A stretch of DNA of 64,000 bases from Oenanthe sinensis (lineage: Eukaryota; Streptophyta; Magnoliopsida; Apiales; Apiaceae), in NCBI GenBank assembly GCA_028671895.1, contig CM053795.1, positions 9,755,501 through 9,819,500 of the forward strand, written 5' to 3'. Position numbers and translations under genes: made by a program. The notes below the pieces were generated by a model. It saw only the letters and a list, made by a program, of their open reading frames with translations, searched no databases and was not told the DNA's origin. Positions 62,364 to 64,000 of this stretch are shown here, piece after piece (position 1 is the stretch's first letter; each line of letters starts with the position of its first letter).

Positions 62364-63008
62364 GTAGGAAGATGAGAATAAGGTCTCTTGTAATTTAAGA
62401 ATGTTTTGTAGGTAAATACATACGGTACATGTTTCTTCTACTTGCAGACATGCAGTGGAATTGCTATTAGATTTCGATGAGGTTTAGTTTTATGATATCA
62501 GTTGTTTTTTATTTAAGGTTCCTAATAATAATTTTTTAACTTTTTGACACGCATGTGAGAGTAAAAATCTACTCCCATCGATACACAATACACAATGGTG
62601 ACCTGAACATGGAATTACAAGGGGCATCCATCAACCAACTAGACCTACATTACATGCCCATCAATAGGCCCAAATTAACCATAGCAGAAGAATACAAATA
62701 GTCAGTCCAGTCATGAACCTGGGCCATGGGCCCATATAATCATAAAAATAGTAATGACATGACACACCAGAATTTCATATAATGTTAAAAATTAATTTTA
62801 TTCTTATTTTATAAATTAAAATTTTGAAAAAAAATCGTATATTGATTGAAATTTGAGAAGCACAAAAAAGAAACTAAATTTCGTTAAGAAAAAAAAACAT
62901 AATTTAATTCCTAAGAAAGTTTTATGTATAAAAAAACAATTCTAGCGGAGTCGCTTGGGATTCCAAAGTCAACATAGGATTTGACTAGAGTGGTACTCAT
63001 TTTGTCGA
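62364..63008. other. Spacer between NAC-like fragments
   Basis: AT-rich sequence with a few short GC-richer stretches (62590-62740); no gene recognised. Confidence 0.4.
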
Positions 63009-64000
63009 GTGGGGAGTCTTGATGGATGAGTACGAGGTTGAAGCAAAAATTTTCTGGCGGGGTTTTACCTTATGAGTTAATATCAGGGTATTTACTCAAG
63101 AAAATCATGGGCCTGATGCTGTCAAGGTTAGGGATGGTGTTCAGCTTCTTTGTCGTTTATCCCATGAGATTCTGGAGGATCAAATCATTTTCTTTCTCCG
63201 TTGTAATTAAGCCAACTTGTATGTCGATGCCAGTTGCTTTGCTTGAGATTCATTCTATGATTTCGCTGATTGCTTGAATTTTATTACTCTCGTTGTCTTA
63301 TATGGCCTTGATCATAAAGATTTTTGGGCATTCTTTTGAAAATTTTAACTGTTTTGAATATGGCTGATGCCTTAATATGTATGAAGCTCAAAAGAGCTCA
63401 GTTAACCATGTTTAAGTTATCAATTCCCACAAAATCTTAATGTAATCACCAAGTGTTAAGTCCAATGCAGAATAGCTATAGTCATTGCTATAATATGGTA
63501 AAAAAAGAAGTGTTTTTTGTGCTAAAATAGGACTTGTACTCCAATGCTATTTGCATTTTGCAAACCAAGTAATTCCAAATTTAACTATTTTTTTATCCAA
63601 CACTTCCAACTTTCATTTAAAGTGCACCAACATGCATCTCATTTAGAGTTGATTGATGATGTGGCAAGGATGTATGTATCGGTCCTTTATTGCAAATTTG
63701 GAACCAACTGTGCATATATTTGCATTCAAGTATGCAGTTGCTTTGGAGTGGTGAATAATTTGCATTTGGATTCTAAATTATAGCAATGCAATCAAGTATA
63801 ACTTTGCATTACACTTGCTCTTACCAAAACAAGACTTTGCAAAAGAATTCAGGTGAGAAGAAAAAGTAGGCATTATTCTAAACTATTTCTTAATTTCTAA
63901 CATGTAAATTTTCTTTTTTAACATTTAATTAAGCACTTATACCTGTATCTTTCTGTTAGTAGTGTCTCATTAGAATACATGTTTAAAATGAGTAAAAAAC
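63009..64000 (+). pseudogene. Decayed NAC-like copy, exon 1 and intron 1, running off the window
   Basis: 63020-63190 is homologous to exon 1 (YEVEA, then in another frame GYLLKKIMGL, then VRDGVQ in a third region), with frame changes and a loss of the PLPSD part. 63280-63410 and 63940-64000 match intron 1 of the intact gene (ggctgatgccttaatatgtatg; ctgttagtagtgt). By that alignment, exon 2 would start shortly after the window end. Confidence 0.65.

Overview
The window is AT-rich nuclear DNA from a eudicot plant. Genes carry many GT-AG introns, intergenic DNA is full of small transposon remnants, and the protein-coding genes belong to plant families. The exact taxon cannot be read from the sequence alone. 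An asterid, possibly Apiaceae, is my guess at low confidence.

Layout. 0.75-2.2 kb (+): single-exon BTB/POZ beta-propeller protein gene. 7.6-13.3 kb (+): YODA-type MAPKKK, 11 coding exons, 876 aa. 14.1-16.4 and 20.5-22.8 kb (-): two tandem short-chain dehydrogenase genes of the TIC32/retinol-dehydrogenase-like group with nearly identical exon structure. 24.1-26.3 kb (-): PIP1 aquaporin, 4 exons, 287 aa. 28.9-36.2 kb (-): signal peptide peptidase-like intramembrane protease with a PA domain, 14 exons, 546 aa. 38.3-56.3 kb (-): an array of an unrecognised gene family. It has two apparently intact members (A, 38.4-41.6 kb; B, 45.2-46.3 kb) and two decayed copies (C, about 49.4-50.2 kb; D, about 51.85-52.9 kb), the latter pair arising from duplication of the A-B segment. 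Upstream of copy D lies a 2.0 kb hAT transposon with a perfect 8-bp target duplication. 59.5-61.3 kb (+): a small, very divergent NAC-domain gene, surrounded by decayed partial copies that continue past the right edge.

The most unusual system is gene A. Its internal exons are four tandem, phase-1, frame-preserving copies of one module of about 60 residues, and a fifth copy opens the terminal exon. Gene B keeps the single-module form. The internal exons look like hybrids, starting like the family's last exon and ending like its coiled-coil exon, which suggests unequal exchange inside exons. The modules alternate in subtype because a two-exon unit of about 1 kb was then duplicated.

A second thread is a Helitron-like family. 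Its shared 5' end, with TC start and A/T insertion site, occurs at six places, and two copies also have a CTAG-T 3' end. The named genes are unrelated in pathway and there is no sign of a functional cluster. Intergenic stretches contain Stowaway-type MITEs, microsatellites, long G/C homopolymers and AT-rich sequence in which I see nothing else. All exon boundaries were read by hand from splice consensus, frame continuity and family expectation; no transcript data were available.
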